From Imbricaverruca yamaguchii (Eukaryota; Arthropoda; Thecostraca; Neoverrucidae): a stretch of DNA of 64,000 nt. The notes under the pieces are model-generated. The model made no database searches. It was not told the DNA's origin and was given only the letters and a program-made list of their open reading frames with translations. Position numbers and translations under genes: made by a program. The stretch is from assembly GCA_034440575.1 (NCBI GenBank), contig JAOTOL010001510.1, forward strand, positions 372,001-436,000, given 5' to 3'. Positions 1 to 25,372 of the stretch are shown piece after piece (position 1 is the first letter of the stretch; the number at the start of each line of letters is the position of its first letter).

Positions 1-154
1 GCCTGTTTTTGGGTGTTATTTTTCATCCCAGCAGAAAGGTATGCATTTACAGGAAATTAGTGGTCACATCAATCATGTTCAGCACATTGATAAACATTGC
101 ACTAGAAAAAGAAATACCAAGAAATACAAAATTGCCTTAACCCACTCTATCTCA

Positions 155-640
155 GTTGATAGCCCCACCCCACCAAGATTTTTTACTGATAGTGAAAGAA
201 CAGCTCATGGCAGCATGCCGAAATTTGGCATACCTTCTCCCACATCAATTTTGCATGTTGTATGACCCTTTTGAGGTCAGGTCAGCAAGGGTCAACAAGT
301 TAGCAATGGTCAAGTTAGGTCACATCCAGAAAAGTTCAATCAGTTGTCACACTTTAATTGATAAAGATATTCGAATGAAACTTTCAGCATTTCCTTATCT
401 TTAGGGAGGAAACAAAATGCACTCAGGGATTCCTTTATTTGAGATGACTTAGCAGTTTTGCATATTCACCCATAAAGACTAAAATTGAAGATTCTGGTTA
501 AAGTAGGCATTTTTGTGAGAACAGGTTTACTTCAAACAAAGTCTTGCAAAGTCTGCTCTATCCATTTGAAAGAAATAAAATTAAAGAGAATTGGAAACTA
601 AAAATTGTGAAAGTTCAAGAATTAAGAAAAAAATTATTTT
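155..640 (+). repeat. Interspersed repeat family R1, copy A
   Basis: This stretch matches the reverse complement of 56080-56590 with modest divergence. Shared blocks include aaatttggcatacctt, gtcaggtca...agggtcaac, gataaagat and gattctgg(t/c)taaagta. The match is about 450 bp long. No coding potential is seen; the family identity is unknown. Confidence 0.7.
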
Positions 641-689
641 GGAGGGAAAATGCCACTCTCCTGAATTTATGAAAACACTATACATTACT

Positions 690-1146
690 TAGGCCTCTTT
701 TGGAGTTTTCATCTTGTGTTTGGAACACAGGTTACATTGGTGATTTAAGGCACCTAGACTCTGTCCAGAGAAGGTGGACACGAAACATAGAGGGTATGGA
801 TGGTCTGGATTATGGTGCCAGATTATGGAAGCTAGATTTGTACTCAGTGAAAGGTAGACTAATTCAGGCAGATATGATCAAATGTTGGAAGATTTTTCAT
901 GGCCATTCCACCATTAAGATCACTGAAATGTTTGTGCTGGGACCATCAGTGAACACACATAGCCCCTCCTTGGAATTGGCTCACAGGCAAGCAATAGTAG
1001 ATTGCAGGAAGAGATTTTTTAGCATCAGATGCTGCACCACCTGGAATTTGCTACCTGAAGATGTGATAACCTTAACAAACCTGGGAATATTTAAAGCTGC
1101 ACTGCATGCAAATCTTTGCACATTGTTGTATGAATACATTGAATAG
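690..1146 (+). mobile_element. Non-LTR retrotransposon, C-terminal reverse transcriptase remnant
   Basis: An open frame ends TAG at 1146 and encodes LDSVQRRWTRNIEGMDGL, LWKLDLYSVKGRLIQADMI and TTWNLLPEDVI. This is the conserved region after the polymerase domain in CR1/L2/Jockey-type LINEs (RLxxVQRRxT...NxLPxxVV). The RT core is absent, so it is a 5'-truncated copy. It differs from the CR1 family at 5.3, 14.8 and 24.8 kb. Confidence 0.75.
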
Positions 1147-1149
1147 GAT

Positions 1150-4100
1150 TAATCATGAAAATAGGCTAATCAAACTTGTAGAGTAGTGTTACTTCTTTAT
1201 ACTTCATCTTTCTTAACTTCCATCAGAAATACTTTCTGTCTTCAACATATCAGCAGATGTAGTAGCTGGTAAGCATACAATTTCTGCTTAACGTACACTT
1301 TCCAGTTCCTGTGTCTTGCCCTGTCTATCTGATAGCCGTACTTTTCTTTAGCCTAGGGGACTGGTGTACCTGCAGATACAGGCTTCCCTTCATTGGTCAA
1401 AGAACTCATCTCTGGGTGAGTGATACTTTAGAATTTGGGGAGCCAACCAGGTGAGAGAACCAGGTGAGAGAACTATGTATGAGCAGATGGTAAATTTGTC
1501 CTTTAATGTGTTTTATGATTTTTTGCAATTTATCATTCTAATGAATGTGACTAAGATGATGGGGCCACTAATTTTTTTAATGCAAATGCTTACTTTTTTG
1601 GTTGAGCAAACAACACATGACAATCTAGATGCACTGTTTGTCAGCTTAGTATGGTCAAGGTTGGACTTTTACAATTCAAGAATAATGACACTTTTGACTT
1701 CCACTTAGGATTTTTTTAATGATATTAAGTTACAATTATTTAATGCTGTAGTCATGCATATTCCTATTATGTATTTCCACAATTAGGTACATAATGCTAC
1801 AAAGCATCAGACCATCAGTAAAATCACTCAATAGTTGGCAGTGGTCCAGGATACAGCTGATTTAGCATCCATTGTTTGGAATGATAAAGCCCAGTTTTGT
1901 GTGCACAGTATAACATGTGGGGTTATACACCATATGCATGGTGCATAACCTCTGGGGTTGCCCACAACTCCAGTATTATGGTGGCATTATTGTGTCTGTT
2001 GCCATCTGTTGAGGAATTGTTTAGTTCTGTTTGTTTAGGTTTTAGGTTTGAATATTGTTCATAAAAATTGTTCAAAATTAGAACTTACTTTTCTTCTAAA
2101 GTAGCTCATATGCTATGCTAGGTTTGGCTATTTTGTTCCAGAATTTCGAGAAAATTGCTCTAAATATTTTTCTTCCCAATTTCACCAAATGGAGGTTAGT
2201 CTAGGATAGGTTATGCTGTCATGTATTTCTATTATATTTTAACATTTCTTTGCATCCTACAGCCTAACACAGGGACATTTTTTTGTGATTTTGCTCACAA
2301 CCTGAAAGGTAAGCATTTGCACAGAAAATTAGTGGTCCTATCATATTTGTCACACTAATAAACATTTCACTGAAATTATAAATTAAAATTCATAAACCAC
2401 CTTAAAGCACGAATTTATCCAATATGTATGGGGTGTAACCATAATGTGCTGCCAAGACTTTCTGCGATTTACCTCATCCAGCAATGTGCACGTATAGGCC
2501 GGTGCCAGGGCAGATACTTTTGCACCTCCTTTGAGAATGGCGAAAATCAAATTACCAAATAAATAAAATCACCTCAATAGACTCCACGAAACACTTGACT
2601 CAGATCTTCTATGCGCTTGTTTCGCCTCAGAAAGTCAAAATATTTCCATGATCAAAAATAATATGGCAGCATTACTACAAAGAGTTGTGGTAGCCGTATA
2701 TTTCGCCTTGGTGGTAGCTTCATGGATCAATGTAGCTTAGTCAAAGGTTTTCAGGTGTCCTATGGAACGAATTGCATAATAATTCTTGCCAAGAATTATG
2801 CGATTCTTTGAAAGAAAATAAAAGTATTCGGAATACTTTCATTATTTACGTTCATGAGATCCATATAGCATCCAACATCGTCTTCCTGGATGCATATCAG
2901 CATTCAGCATCTTTCTAATTTTTATACTGTACATTAAGTTCAAAATGACAAGGTGGAACTAAATTGCAATAAATATAGCAGTCTTTTGGCTCCATTTGTG
3001 CATATATTTTGCAAACTTACAGTATCAGGAGTTCAAGTTCAGGCAGTGGTGTTGTTTTATGTACTTGTGAGGGGTGAAGTGCCCCCTCGATGCTGGCTTT
3101 ACGCCTGTCCCAATAATTTCGACTTCTAACACGAGACCCTATAGAGGGTGCTTCTCCTCAATCAAGTAGGGCTCTTCCGTTCCCTTCATTTTGCCTTCCC
3201 TCCCCAAAGATTCTCAGAAATCAACGCCCGTGGTTTCAGATGTCGAGGAGAATCCGTACATGGTTTTTAAAAGCGTGTTTTGTTTTTGGGAATTCTGCAC
3301 AGTACGTGAATGGCCATGCGATAACTGAGGGTGTTGGGCTCTTAGCTGGGTGGCATAGAAGTGGGTACCGGGTGGTAACTGGGTAACAATTGTCGTATTA
3401 ATACAGCGACAGGAAGCCAGACGCCGAACTTTTATCTGAGCGACAATGCGGCGGCATAGAGGAGGGTGCTGGACAATAGCGGAGCAATATGGAGGTAGGT
3501 TTCGAAAGTGAATTAAGCGGGACGAACGCAGGTCGCCAACGAAGTGACGACACGGAGGGGACAGGAGGGTGTTAGGCGCGAAAATATCCGCCATTTTCAC
3601 GCTCGTCTGCGACGCGACGCGCTCCGGTGATGTGCCGCCCGGTGGACAGCCGCTGGCGGCTAGGCGGCGGCATGTTCACGGGGCAATGGCGTATCCAAGA
3701 GGAGCTGGAAGCATACCACCTCCACCCTCCATATATCCCCCACCTCAAGTGTTCATCAAGTTTTCACCTGATAATGCCGATTGCAGTAGAAAAGGCGCCC
3801 CTTTTTGAAAATATGTGCCCATCCAAGACCCCCCATCGTCCTGGTGCCGTGTCGAATGTCGGATGCACCCCTCCCCTGCTCCTGCTTGAAAAGTTGTTTT
3901 CATCCTATGGCGCCTCCTGGAAAATGGCGCCATAAATTTCCCCCAGGACCATCCCCACCCCACCCATCCGCAGATGGGTGGATTTCGGAATATTGGTTAA
4001 CGAACAAATGGGTTGATTTTGGAGTATTTGTTAGCAAATAAATATTCCGAAATGCATTCATGTCTCTGGGATGTTATGAATTGGTAACAATTTGACGAAG

Positions 4101-4780
4101 CAAGGAAATTCGCACAAGCAACTGGCGATGTACATATGTTCAAAATATACCCCTCCACTAGTACACGTCTTCAAAGTAGTCATAAAGAGTCGTTGGTACT
4201 ATATTCAAGAGTTTCCTCACTCTGGAGATAGATTGCTGTTCCTGATGCACGGCCTTGACCTACATAGTCTACCGATGACCGATCCAGGGAGAAATTGGGA
4301 GCATTTCCCCTCTTCTCCCCCCAGCAGACGGAAGGTGGCACCCCTGTAGCCAGGAGAATTAGCCCTTTTGAAAAGCTGAGAAATGCCCCCCCCCCACATC
4401 CATCGTTTTTTTCAGCCCTAGGCGCCTCTATAAAGGAAAGGAGCAGGAGGAGCAGGCACCCCTCGGAAGGAAAGGCGTTCCTCTAGGAAGTATCGAGTGC
4501 ACATTTACAGCCAGAGACGCCCAGGTACTTTCCTTGGCAGGAAAACGAGCCCCTCCAGGTACTTTCGCAGCCACGTCCCTCCGAAAATGACACTACTTCA
4601 GACAAGTGCCCCCCTCCCATGACAATTCCTGGATCCGTCCCTGTAGCCTACATAGCAGTGTATACAAACTTCCCTGCAGATAGTCCTCACCAGGGCGCTG
4701 ACGAATGACTGTGAACCTACCCAGTGATTTAATAGCTGTAACTCGTGAGCCTACCTATATACCTAGGCTGATTAAGGGCA
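1150..4780. other. Gene-free stretch: AT-rich repeats, then GC-richer DNA
   Basis: No supported gene. At 2180-2410 lies a copy of a dispersed repeat also seen near 1-150 and 51720-51960 (shared block gcatttgcacagaaaat). From about 3450 the sequence becomes CpG-richer, with short open frames but no recognisable protein. Poly-C and purine-rich patches occur near 4385-4460. Confidence 0.5.
2180..2410 (+). repeat. Interspersed repeat family R2 copy
   Basis: Shares ggaggttag, an AT-rich stretch, gtaagcatttgcacagaaaa and ataaacatt in the same order and spacing with 51720-51960, and more weakly with 1-150 and 48640-48900. Family unknown; possibly part of a non-autonomous element. Confidence 0.55.
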
Positions 4781-4818
4781 TTAGACTGATTGTGGTGAGT
4801 GGATGTCGGGTGTGAATT

Positions 4819-4852
4819 GTACCTACTTGGTATCACGATACCAAGTAGGTAC
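4819..4852. repeat. Perfect inverted repeat (15-bp arms, 4-nt loop)
   Basis: gtacctacttggtat, loop cacg, ataccaagtaggtac. It lies 22 bp before a second, larger palindrome. Confidence 0.9.
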
Positions 4853-4874
4853 CATCTATCACCGATCTACCACC

Positions 4875-4918
4875 GATAGGTAGGCATCTATCACTGCAGT
4901 GATAGATGCCCACCTATC
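4875..4918. repeat. Near-perfect 44-bp palindrome
   Basis: A perfect 26-bp core at 4884-4909, centred on ctgcag, is extended by 9-bp arms with one mismatch. It would form a loop-less cruciform. Together with the preceding hairpin it may be the end of a MITE. Confidence 0.9.
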
Positions 4919-5277
4919 AGTGCTGTGCAGTTCTGTATTTGTTCTGTATTCATTCATATTGAAGTTGCAGTGTACCTTCCTAAATCCTATGTTCTATGAG
5001 GGAACAATATATGGTGAGGGAACTAGAGTGACAGCAGTGCTATAATCACTTATCTGAGGCAGTAGTGAAATTGTCCATGGTCATCTGTACTATATGTGGT
5101 TCTTTTGCACTACCTTGTATTTCCAGTACATTTGCTTTTTTGTCATAATCTAAGTTTTTTTAGAAAGAAAAATGTTCAAATAGATGTTAACCATGTTTTA
5201 GAATGTGATGAAGATGATGTGATAAAGGGTAGGTAGGATAACACCAATACCAAGCCTTTATGCCCTTATATATACAT

Positions 5278-5767
5278 CAAGACATAAAGACATAAAAGGG
5301 TAGTGCAACTATGAGCCACAAGGGCCCTTCTTGGTTGCACTCTGTACACTCAACCAGTTGCCCACCAAATCTGTCAATCAACCCTTCCTGTAATACTGAA
5401 AAGCAAGCCCTCTATTCTCATAATGATTGTTTATGCTGTTTTTAAGGATGTTCAGTGTGCTGCTACTGACAATGTTTTCTGGCATCTGGTTCCAGTGTTC
5501 TACTACCCTGTTGGTGAAGAAAGTCTTCCTTAACCTTGTTCTGCTGTGGTTAACTTTAATTTTGAATTTATGACCTATAATTGCATTCATTTCTGTTATA
5601 TTCAAACATTTCCCCAAGACATCCCCTCTCCAGACCATGGGCAAATTTAAAGACCTCCATGAGATCTCTCAGCCTTCTATATCTAAGTGAAAAGCATATT
5701 CAATTTTTTCAATCCTTCCTCTTATGCCAAGTTGCTTATACCATTAACCATTTTTGTAGCCCTCTTT

Positions 5768-5799
<32 letters not shown>

Positions 5800-7590
5800 A
5801 AAACCAACAATCTTTTTCATAGCTAGGAGATCAAGCTTGGATGCAGTATTCCAAATGTGGTCTGACATATGCACAGTAAAGCTTCCTGATGACTTCCTCA
5901 CTTCTGTATGATGCATTCCCATTTATTGCCCCAAGCATTCTCAGTGCCTTCTTCCTGGCTTCCTTGGTCTGTTCTGATGCCCCAAATTTTGTGTTCAGAA
6001 TAACACCTAAATCCTTCTGTTGAGTCACTGCTAGCACTTGGACACCCATCCCACTTGGACACCCATCACAAAAAAATTAAATTTCAAAACAACCACACAA
6101 ATTTTACCCTTAAAAAAAAAAACATCAAACCAAAAAACAAAAAAAAAAAAAAAAAAAAAAAAAATTGGACATCAACCTGATTTCCCTGATCAAATTGTTC
6201 TGTGGCAAAGTTCAAAAAGTCCAAGAGATTTGTGAGACATGACTATCTTTTACCCATGTTCAGTATCTTGAATCAATCTGTTTCCTTCCAGATATCTAAC
6301 TATTCTATCCTTGATAATTGATTTGAGTACCTTTCAGACTAGGGATGTGAGACTTACTGGCCTATAGTTTTCAACTTTCCCTCTTTCTCCTTTCTTGAAA
6401 ATAGGAACTACATTTGCCCTTTTCCAATCAGTTGTAATTTCATTTTGTGAAACTGATCTATGAAGTATTATACTAAGTGGAAATGCAAGTTCCTTTTCAA
6501 CTTCCTGCAATACCCTAGCATTAATTTCATCAGGTCCTGCTGCCTTGTTTGGCTTTATTTTCCTGATATGATTGCAAACAACATCACTATCAATGAAATC
6601 AACATCATTTATCAGATCACATGTCACTGAACTATGGTGTATGGTCAGCAGATTGGTCATATCTTCCAATGTAAACACTGATTTAAACTGCTCGCTCAGC
6701 TCCTCAACCATCTCACTATCCTCACCCAATGTAGTCCCATTTACTTTGAGTGGACCAATTCTGCTATATACTTTACTCAGCTTGTAGAAACTAAATAATT
6801 TTTTACTGTCCCCATTACAGTTCCAAGCTAAATCTGGTTCCTTTGCTTGCTTTGCTAATCTGGTTTTTTGCTTCACAGTGTCTAGCTTTTCAATATGACT
6901 TTAGATTAGTGACATTTGAAGCTTCTTTAAACACTCTAAATGCAGCTTTCTTAGCCTTAATTGCCTTTATCAAGCCTGGTGTAAGCCATGCTGGCTTTCC
7001 TACCCTTCTTTTCATCTTTGCTTTTGGGGGACATGTCTAATCTGAATTTCCTTCAAGTCAGATTTGAATTTTTCCCACATTTCACAGGCATTTAAATAGG
7101 AGAATTCTTCTCATCTGATGGCACTTAAAGCCACTCTCATGCAGTCAGTCTGCTCTGTTGAAATTTGGAACCTTTACTAAATGGTTTACCAATGAGCCAT
7201 GCCTGGTAGGTTCTGGTACAAACTGGTGTAAGAATGGGTCCTCTTCAAGGCATTTCCTAAACATTTTGCATGATGGGAGCCAACACCAACATTTTCATAT
7301 CCTTTTAGATTAAAGTCACCAAGAATAAGGCACTTCCTCTGAAAGTTTCTACTGATTTCCTCACAAATCACCTTGTCAAGCTTCATTTGCTGAGAATGTG
7401 GCAGGGTTCCTGATCGGTAGAAAGCTACTATCCTCAGAGTATTGCTGTTGCCCTTTCCCACAGTGACATCAAGTCAAATGGACTCCACAGACACGTGTTT
7501 ATCCCCACCTGCTACTTTTTGAGAACTGAATAAGCTATTCACATAGAGCATTACACCACCCCCTTTCATTTCTGGACCTGGGGAAAATTG
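5278..7590 (-). mobile_element. CR1-clade LINE, copy 1 (endonuclease plus RT, broken)
   Basis: Read on the minus strand from 7590. First comes an endonuclease domain with CLILGDFNL (around 7330), then an RT N-part at 6876-6334 with NKAAGPDEINA, DWKRANVVPIFKKG and VENYRPVSLTS. C-terminal parts follow at 6049-5831 and 5644-5378 (RPHLEYCIQA, VVEHWNQMPENI). The 3' end carries tandem GTCTTTAT-like 8-mers, as CR1 elements do. The YADD-bearing middle is missing and replaced by A-rich filler (about 6060-6165). There are stops and frameshifts, so it is inactive. A (CT)16 tract sits at 5770-5801. Confidence 0.9.
6060..6165. repeat. A-rich low-complexity block inside CR1 copy 1
   Basis: Bounded by a 16-bp direct duplication (cacttggacacccatc) and ending in a poly-A tract of about 28. 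Against CR1 copy 2 it replaces roughly 450 bp of RT sequence. It is a deletion with filler, or a consensus error of the assembly. Confidence 0.6.
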
Positions 7591-8479
7591 TCGGCATAAA
7601 TTCACAAAATTTAGTTTATGAATCCAAAGAAAACGCTGTCATGTTTGGAATTAGCTATTCTATTCCATTCACTCTTCAATGTATTCACTCCAGCAAAATA
7701 AATACCGAAATCAGTCGGCCACTGCCATTTCACTTGGCCACAATCTACCAGAGGCCTCACTGAAGCACAAGATCCAAATCCACAGCTTGACACCATGTCA
7801 GCACTGCCAAATCCAACAGCTTTCTCCTGTGCCACACCCAAAGCTTCTCTCTCAACCCCTCTGTCAAATGACACATCATGTCATGCATATGCAACCGACC
7901 GCAACAGAAGGCAGCCCGTTACAAAGTCCACCACTAGATGGCAGCACATATCGGCCTACAGGTCAGAGATTGCCGGCCAGGCACCGCTCGCACATATTTC
8001 TCAACATCACCATCTGTTTTGGGCAGAGGAATGTCCAAACTGCTTGTCATGCGCTGCTCTCGGTGCGTCACGTTCTGATTTCCTTCCGCTGTTCGCCGAT
8101 GATCGAAGACACCTTTTTGAGCCTGCAGTCATTCACTCCACAATCTCCTGTGTAGCCATTTTGCTTATAAATGGAAAGGTGTCCAGGATAATACATCCAG
8201 GATTCATTAGACCATCAGTACCAACTTGTTGCAATTGCAAAGCTCGAATATGAATAAACGTGAGGATTATGTGGATAATGGCATCTGCAATACTGATGCA
8301 AGCATGCAAGCATGACTGGATTGGTTTGTGTCATTATAAGATAATATTATAGGTGCTGCAGCAAACAATGTGATATTTGTTCCAGGCATCACTGGCTACC
8401 TACGTGAATTATGCACAGGGATCGGTTGACAACAGCGCACGATTCTTCAGACGCCGGAGAACCGTTGAGCACCGCCCAG
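7591..8479. other. Upstream flank of AMDHD2
   Basis: No gene is supported. The stretch should hold the AMDHD2 promoter and 5'UTR; no TATA box or obvious CpG island is seen. A short GC-richer zone at 8410-8480 precedes the start codon. Confidence 0.4.
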
Positions 8480-21620
<13,141 letters not shown>

Positions 21621-21945
21621 CCGGCCGTGCAGGGCTGCCCGCACGTCCAGGTCGTGTAGCCGGCCGTGCAGGGCTGCCCGCACGTCAAGGTCGTGTAGCC
21701 GGGCGTGCAGGGCTGCCCGCACGTCAAGGTCGTGTAGCCGGCCGTGCAGGGCTGCCCGCACGTCCAGGTCGTGTAGCCGGGCGTGCATGGATGTCCTCAC
21801 GTCCAGGTCGTGTAGCCGGCCGTGCAGGGCTGCCCGCACGTCCAGGAGGTCGTGTAGCCGGGCGTGCAGGGCTGCCCGCACGTCAAGGCCGTGTAGCCGG
21901 GCGTGCAGGGATGTCCTCACGTCAAGGTCGGATAGCCACCCGGGC

Positions 21946-23080
21946 CCAGTACGGTACCGTACCAGTCGGTACTGTCGTGCACCGAGGCAGCCAGTACACT
22001 CGGTATTTGACACTCGGACACTCGATATAGTTGTACGATACGATTCGACGCGATATCGGGGATACGGTGCGGTATTGCAATAGTGGGTGAGTGAGGTGTT
22101 CCGTCGCCAGTATGTTACGGTTTAGTGGTCTTGATAGGTCAGGTCATCAGGCTCCCTGTCACAAGGTATCGTGACGCACGGTATCACTCGGTGTGGTATG
22201 CGGCGGTGGGTTAAGTACTGATTTCGCTAAGAAGGAAGCTGCAGGTAGGAAAATCAGGTTTTCACGGTCCAACAAAAGCACTTTGCGCACAAGAACATAG
22301 TTTTTTTTTAATGATCAAGGTCAAAAGTGGCACCAATCGTTTCACCTCCCCGAGCTATCTATTGCATGTATCGTTTTATTGTGGATTCAAAATAATGCGC
22401 ATGAGGCGTTCTGGGTAGACCATATCGTGTTTCCGCCAGCAAAACGCCGTCCAGTCCGACTAAAAGCCGTGTGAAAACTCGCTCCGGGGGCCTCCCGCAT
22501 AACGCAAATCTGAGGATAGGGGACAGGTTCGTTCGGTACTCCTAGGGTCTCTGAAACTACTGAGGCTATAAACAAAATGTGGAGGGATGGCTACGGCTGT
22601 AGTTAACTTTCGGTAGAAGTTTGTTGACCCTTAATCAGTGCCTTCAGTCAAAGGGTTGAATGAGGTCGAGATCGGTCGGCACGCCGCGCCGATGAAGCTT
22701 TTGCGACCGTAAACCCTGGACAGCTGATCGGTGGGCTTGCCATCCTCTAGATTTACCGACGGGTCTATCAAGAATGTACTGGAAGCGTTTATCAATTTGT
22801 AAGGGGCAAGATTTAATTACAATATCCCTGCCCTTCTGTGACATCGTCGAAGAAAATGGGTGGACAGACTAGCCTCCTCCCCCCTCCGATGCGCTTATTA
22901 AGTGGAAGCGTGAGGTTGGTGACGAGTCACACCAGGCAGGGTGTGGTCGCTTTGGGAGCACGCGGCTGTTCAGATGGATGTCCGCAGGAAATTGACGCGC
23001 CACTGCCAAGCGGACAACGCTGTCGGTGCGCATCGTCACCGCTTGGCGTCGCTGCAGTACCTCGGCGGCGCGATGCTGCC
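21946..23080. other. Intergenic stretch after AMDHD2
   Basis: No supported gene. Includes short gta/ggta-rich stretches (21950-22200). No clear AATAAA was found for AMDHD2. Confidence 0.4.
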
Positions 23081-23400
23081 ATGTGTTAGGTGGCTACCAT
23101 GTGTTCAGGTGGCTGCCACGTGTCCAGGTGGCTGCCACGTGGCCAGGTGTCCGCCACGTGTCGAGGTGTCCGCCACGTGTACAGGTGGCTGCCACGTGTC
23201 GAGTTGGCTGCCACGTGTCCAGGTGGGTGTCACGTGTCGAGGTGTCCGCCACGTGTACAGGTGGCTGCCACGTGTCGAGGTGGCTGCCACGTGTACAGGT
23301 GTCCGCCACGTGTCCAGGTGGCTGCCACGTGTCCAGATGGCTGCCACGTGTCCAGGTGTCCGCCACGTGTCCAGGTGGCCGCCACGTGCCGAGGTGGTGG
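23080..23400. repeat. 19-bp minisatellite rich in CACGTG
   Basis: About 16 units of gtgtccaggtggctgccac with variants (tcgag, tacag, gtccg). Nearly every unit junction creates the palindromic E-box CACGTG. Confidence 0.95.
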
Positions 23401-23529
23401 CCTGGTGAGGCGGTTTTCTTGGGACGATACTCAGCGTGGCTTTGGCACGCTCCTGTGCTCCTCCGGGTGTGGCGTGTTCAGCGGCTAGTCGTAAGAGGGC
23501 GTACTGAAATACTCGATGTCCGCGTATGC

Positions 23530-23692
23530 TTGGGGACGAATAGCTTAGAGGTAAGTTGCTCGTCCCAAAATCGCAAGGTTGTGGGTTCGAGTCTCACCTG
23601 TCGCTGCTCTTCGCCCGCGACCAATCGGCGTGAGAGATTGGCGACGCTGCATGACTCAACGGTCGATGTGTCGTAAAACCAATAATCATCAT
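23530..23692 (+). mobile_element. tRNA-derived SINE, family S1, copy c
   Basis: The tRNA-like head has an A box (tagcttagaggtaag) and a B box (ggttcgagtct). The S1 body follows: cccgcgaccaatcggcgtga, then gattggcgacgc. It ends tgtcgtaaaacc followed by short aatcatcatc repeats. Confidence 0.85.
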
Positions 23693-24486
23693 CCGCGTAT
23701 GCTTTAGTGAGGGGTTAGTCGGCGGTGCTTATACGCGAGTTATACCATGGTATGGGATGGGTAGCAGTGTGGACGACAATATCTAACTGAGCAGTATGCA
23801 GACTGTGTCGCCGTTGCCGATGGCCTCGACAGGCTCGTGGTGTGTGGTGTCGTGAGCACCGGGCGAGCGATTGTATGCGCCTGTGTGCTGCCGTTCACAT
23901 GGTGCGGTCCAACAAGTCGAGTCCTCGCCATCCAGTCGCCGCGGAGTTGCGCCGCTGTAGTGTGCGGTTGATGCGGGCGGTGCACCGGCACGCAGCGCAG
24001 TATTTACAGTGGCCGAAAGTCGCTGTGCGTGTGTACAGTGTGAGTGACACTGGTGTTCTCAGCCCGGCCTCCACAATATGACAAACGGCTGTACCATCGT
24101 GTGCTTTCCCGTGAATTTGCGGTAGTCAGATTTCACAGTTCAGTATCAGGTGCTATGCCGGGTTTATTTTACCTCTAACTATGTAGGTCTACGTGTGCGG
24201 CACACGTGAACACATCCATTGTTGGTTTCGTGCACTGCCAGACGTTGTTTTCTCTCTTCCAGTTTTCTAACACGTGTATTATTGTTTCTTGAAGTCCAAG
24301 ATATATTATGTTTTTGGCTGCGATGTTGAGCACCCGTAATGCCATTAAGCGCATCGTTATATACAGCTGTTTTCTAAATTAACAGCTCATCTTGAATGCA
24401 ATGTCGTTCGTTCGGAATTGCTTCACTGTGATCATTTGTGGCGCCGAATCAGGAACGATAGCTGTGATGTACCGTTATCGGTGTCG

Positions 24487-24580
24487 TTAACCGGAGCGTC
24501 TGTAGCATAGAGGTTAAGCTGGGTGTCTGGCGTGCTAGAGGTGCGGGGTTCCATTCGCCGCGGCGCCCGCGCTTCTTGAC
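24487..24580 (+). mobile_element. tRNA-like SINE head, different family
   Basis: The A box region is tctgtagcatagaggttaag and the B box is ggggttccattc, spaced as in tRNA. It lacks the S1 body. The acceptor stem is not convincing, so it is unlikely to be a working tRNA gene. Confidence 0.5.
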
Positions 24581-24784
24581 AGGGTGAGGGGCGGACGGCG
24601 CCATCTGGCCTCTGTTGAGTGCGCCATAAAGTCGCAGCCGCCACTGGTATCGTCAGCTTTTACGTTCACTGGTGTCGGAATATCTTGCTTGGTTTTGAAT
24701 CTCTGTGGATTATGAATTTTTGTGTTTTTATTTGCGCGAGCATCTTCCTGGTCCGTCAAACCCGGAACGCTCGAGACTGATAAT

Positions 24785-25372
24785 TGAATTCGCATATCAC
24801 AATGCACACATAAAGACATACAGACATAAAGACAAAAGATTAGTGCAACTATGAGCCACAAGGGCCCTTCTTGGTTGCACTCTGTACACTGAACCAGTTG
24901 CCCACCAAATATGTAAATCAGCCCTCCCTGTAATACTGAAAAGCAAGCCCTATATTCTTATAATGATTGTCTATGCTGTTTTTAAAGATGCTCAATGTGC
25001 TGGTACTGACGATGTTTTCTGGCGGCTGGTTCCAGTGTTCTACTACCCTGTTGGTGAAGAAAGTTTGCCTTAACCTTGTTCTGCTGTGGTTAACTTTAAT
25101 TTTGAATTTATGACCTCTAATTGCATCATTTATGTTAAATTCAAACATTTCCCCAAGGTATTCCCTCTCCAGACCATGGACAAATTTAAAGACCTCGATG
25201 AGATCTCCTCTCAGCCTTCTATATCTAAGTGAAAACATATTCAATTTCTTCAATCTTTCCTCATATGCCAGGTTGCTTATGCCATTAACCATTTTTGTAG
25301 CCCTCTTTTGTACTCTCTCTAAAAGCCAACAATATTTTTCATAGCTAGGAGACCAAGCTTGGATGCAGTATG
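24785..25372 (-). mobile_element. CR1-clade LINE, copy 3 (3' end only)
   Basis: Encodes the last part of the polyprotein on -, with YCIQAWSPSYEKYCWLLERV, VVEHWNQPPENIV and [10 protein letters not shown]. The 3' end is followed by the same AAGACATA-type 8-mers as copies 1 and 2. The 5' truncation point is at 25372, where similarity to the other copies stops. Confidence 0.92.

Noticed and set aside
3569..4041. Overlapping 70-100-residue frames in a CpG-rich patch
   Set aside because: Present on both strands with low-complexity Pro/His content; no family resemblance and no splice structure.
5687..5922. LSLSLS / RERERE frames
   Set aside because: A (CT)n tract inside CR1 copy 1.
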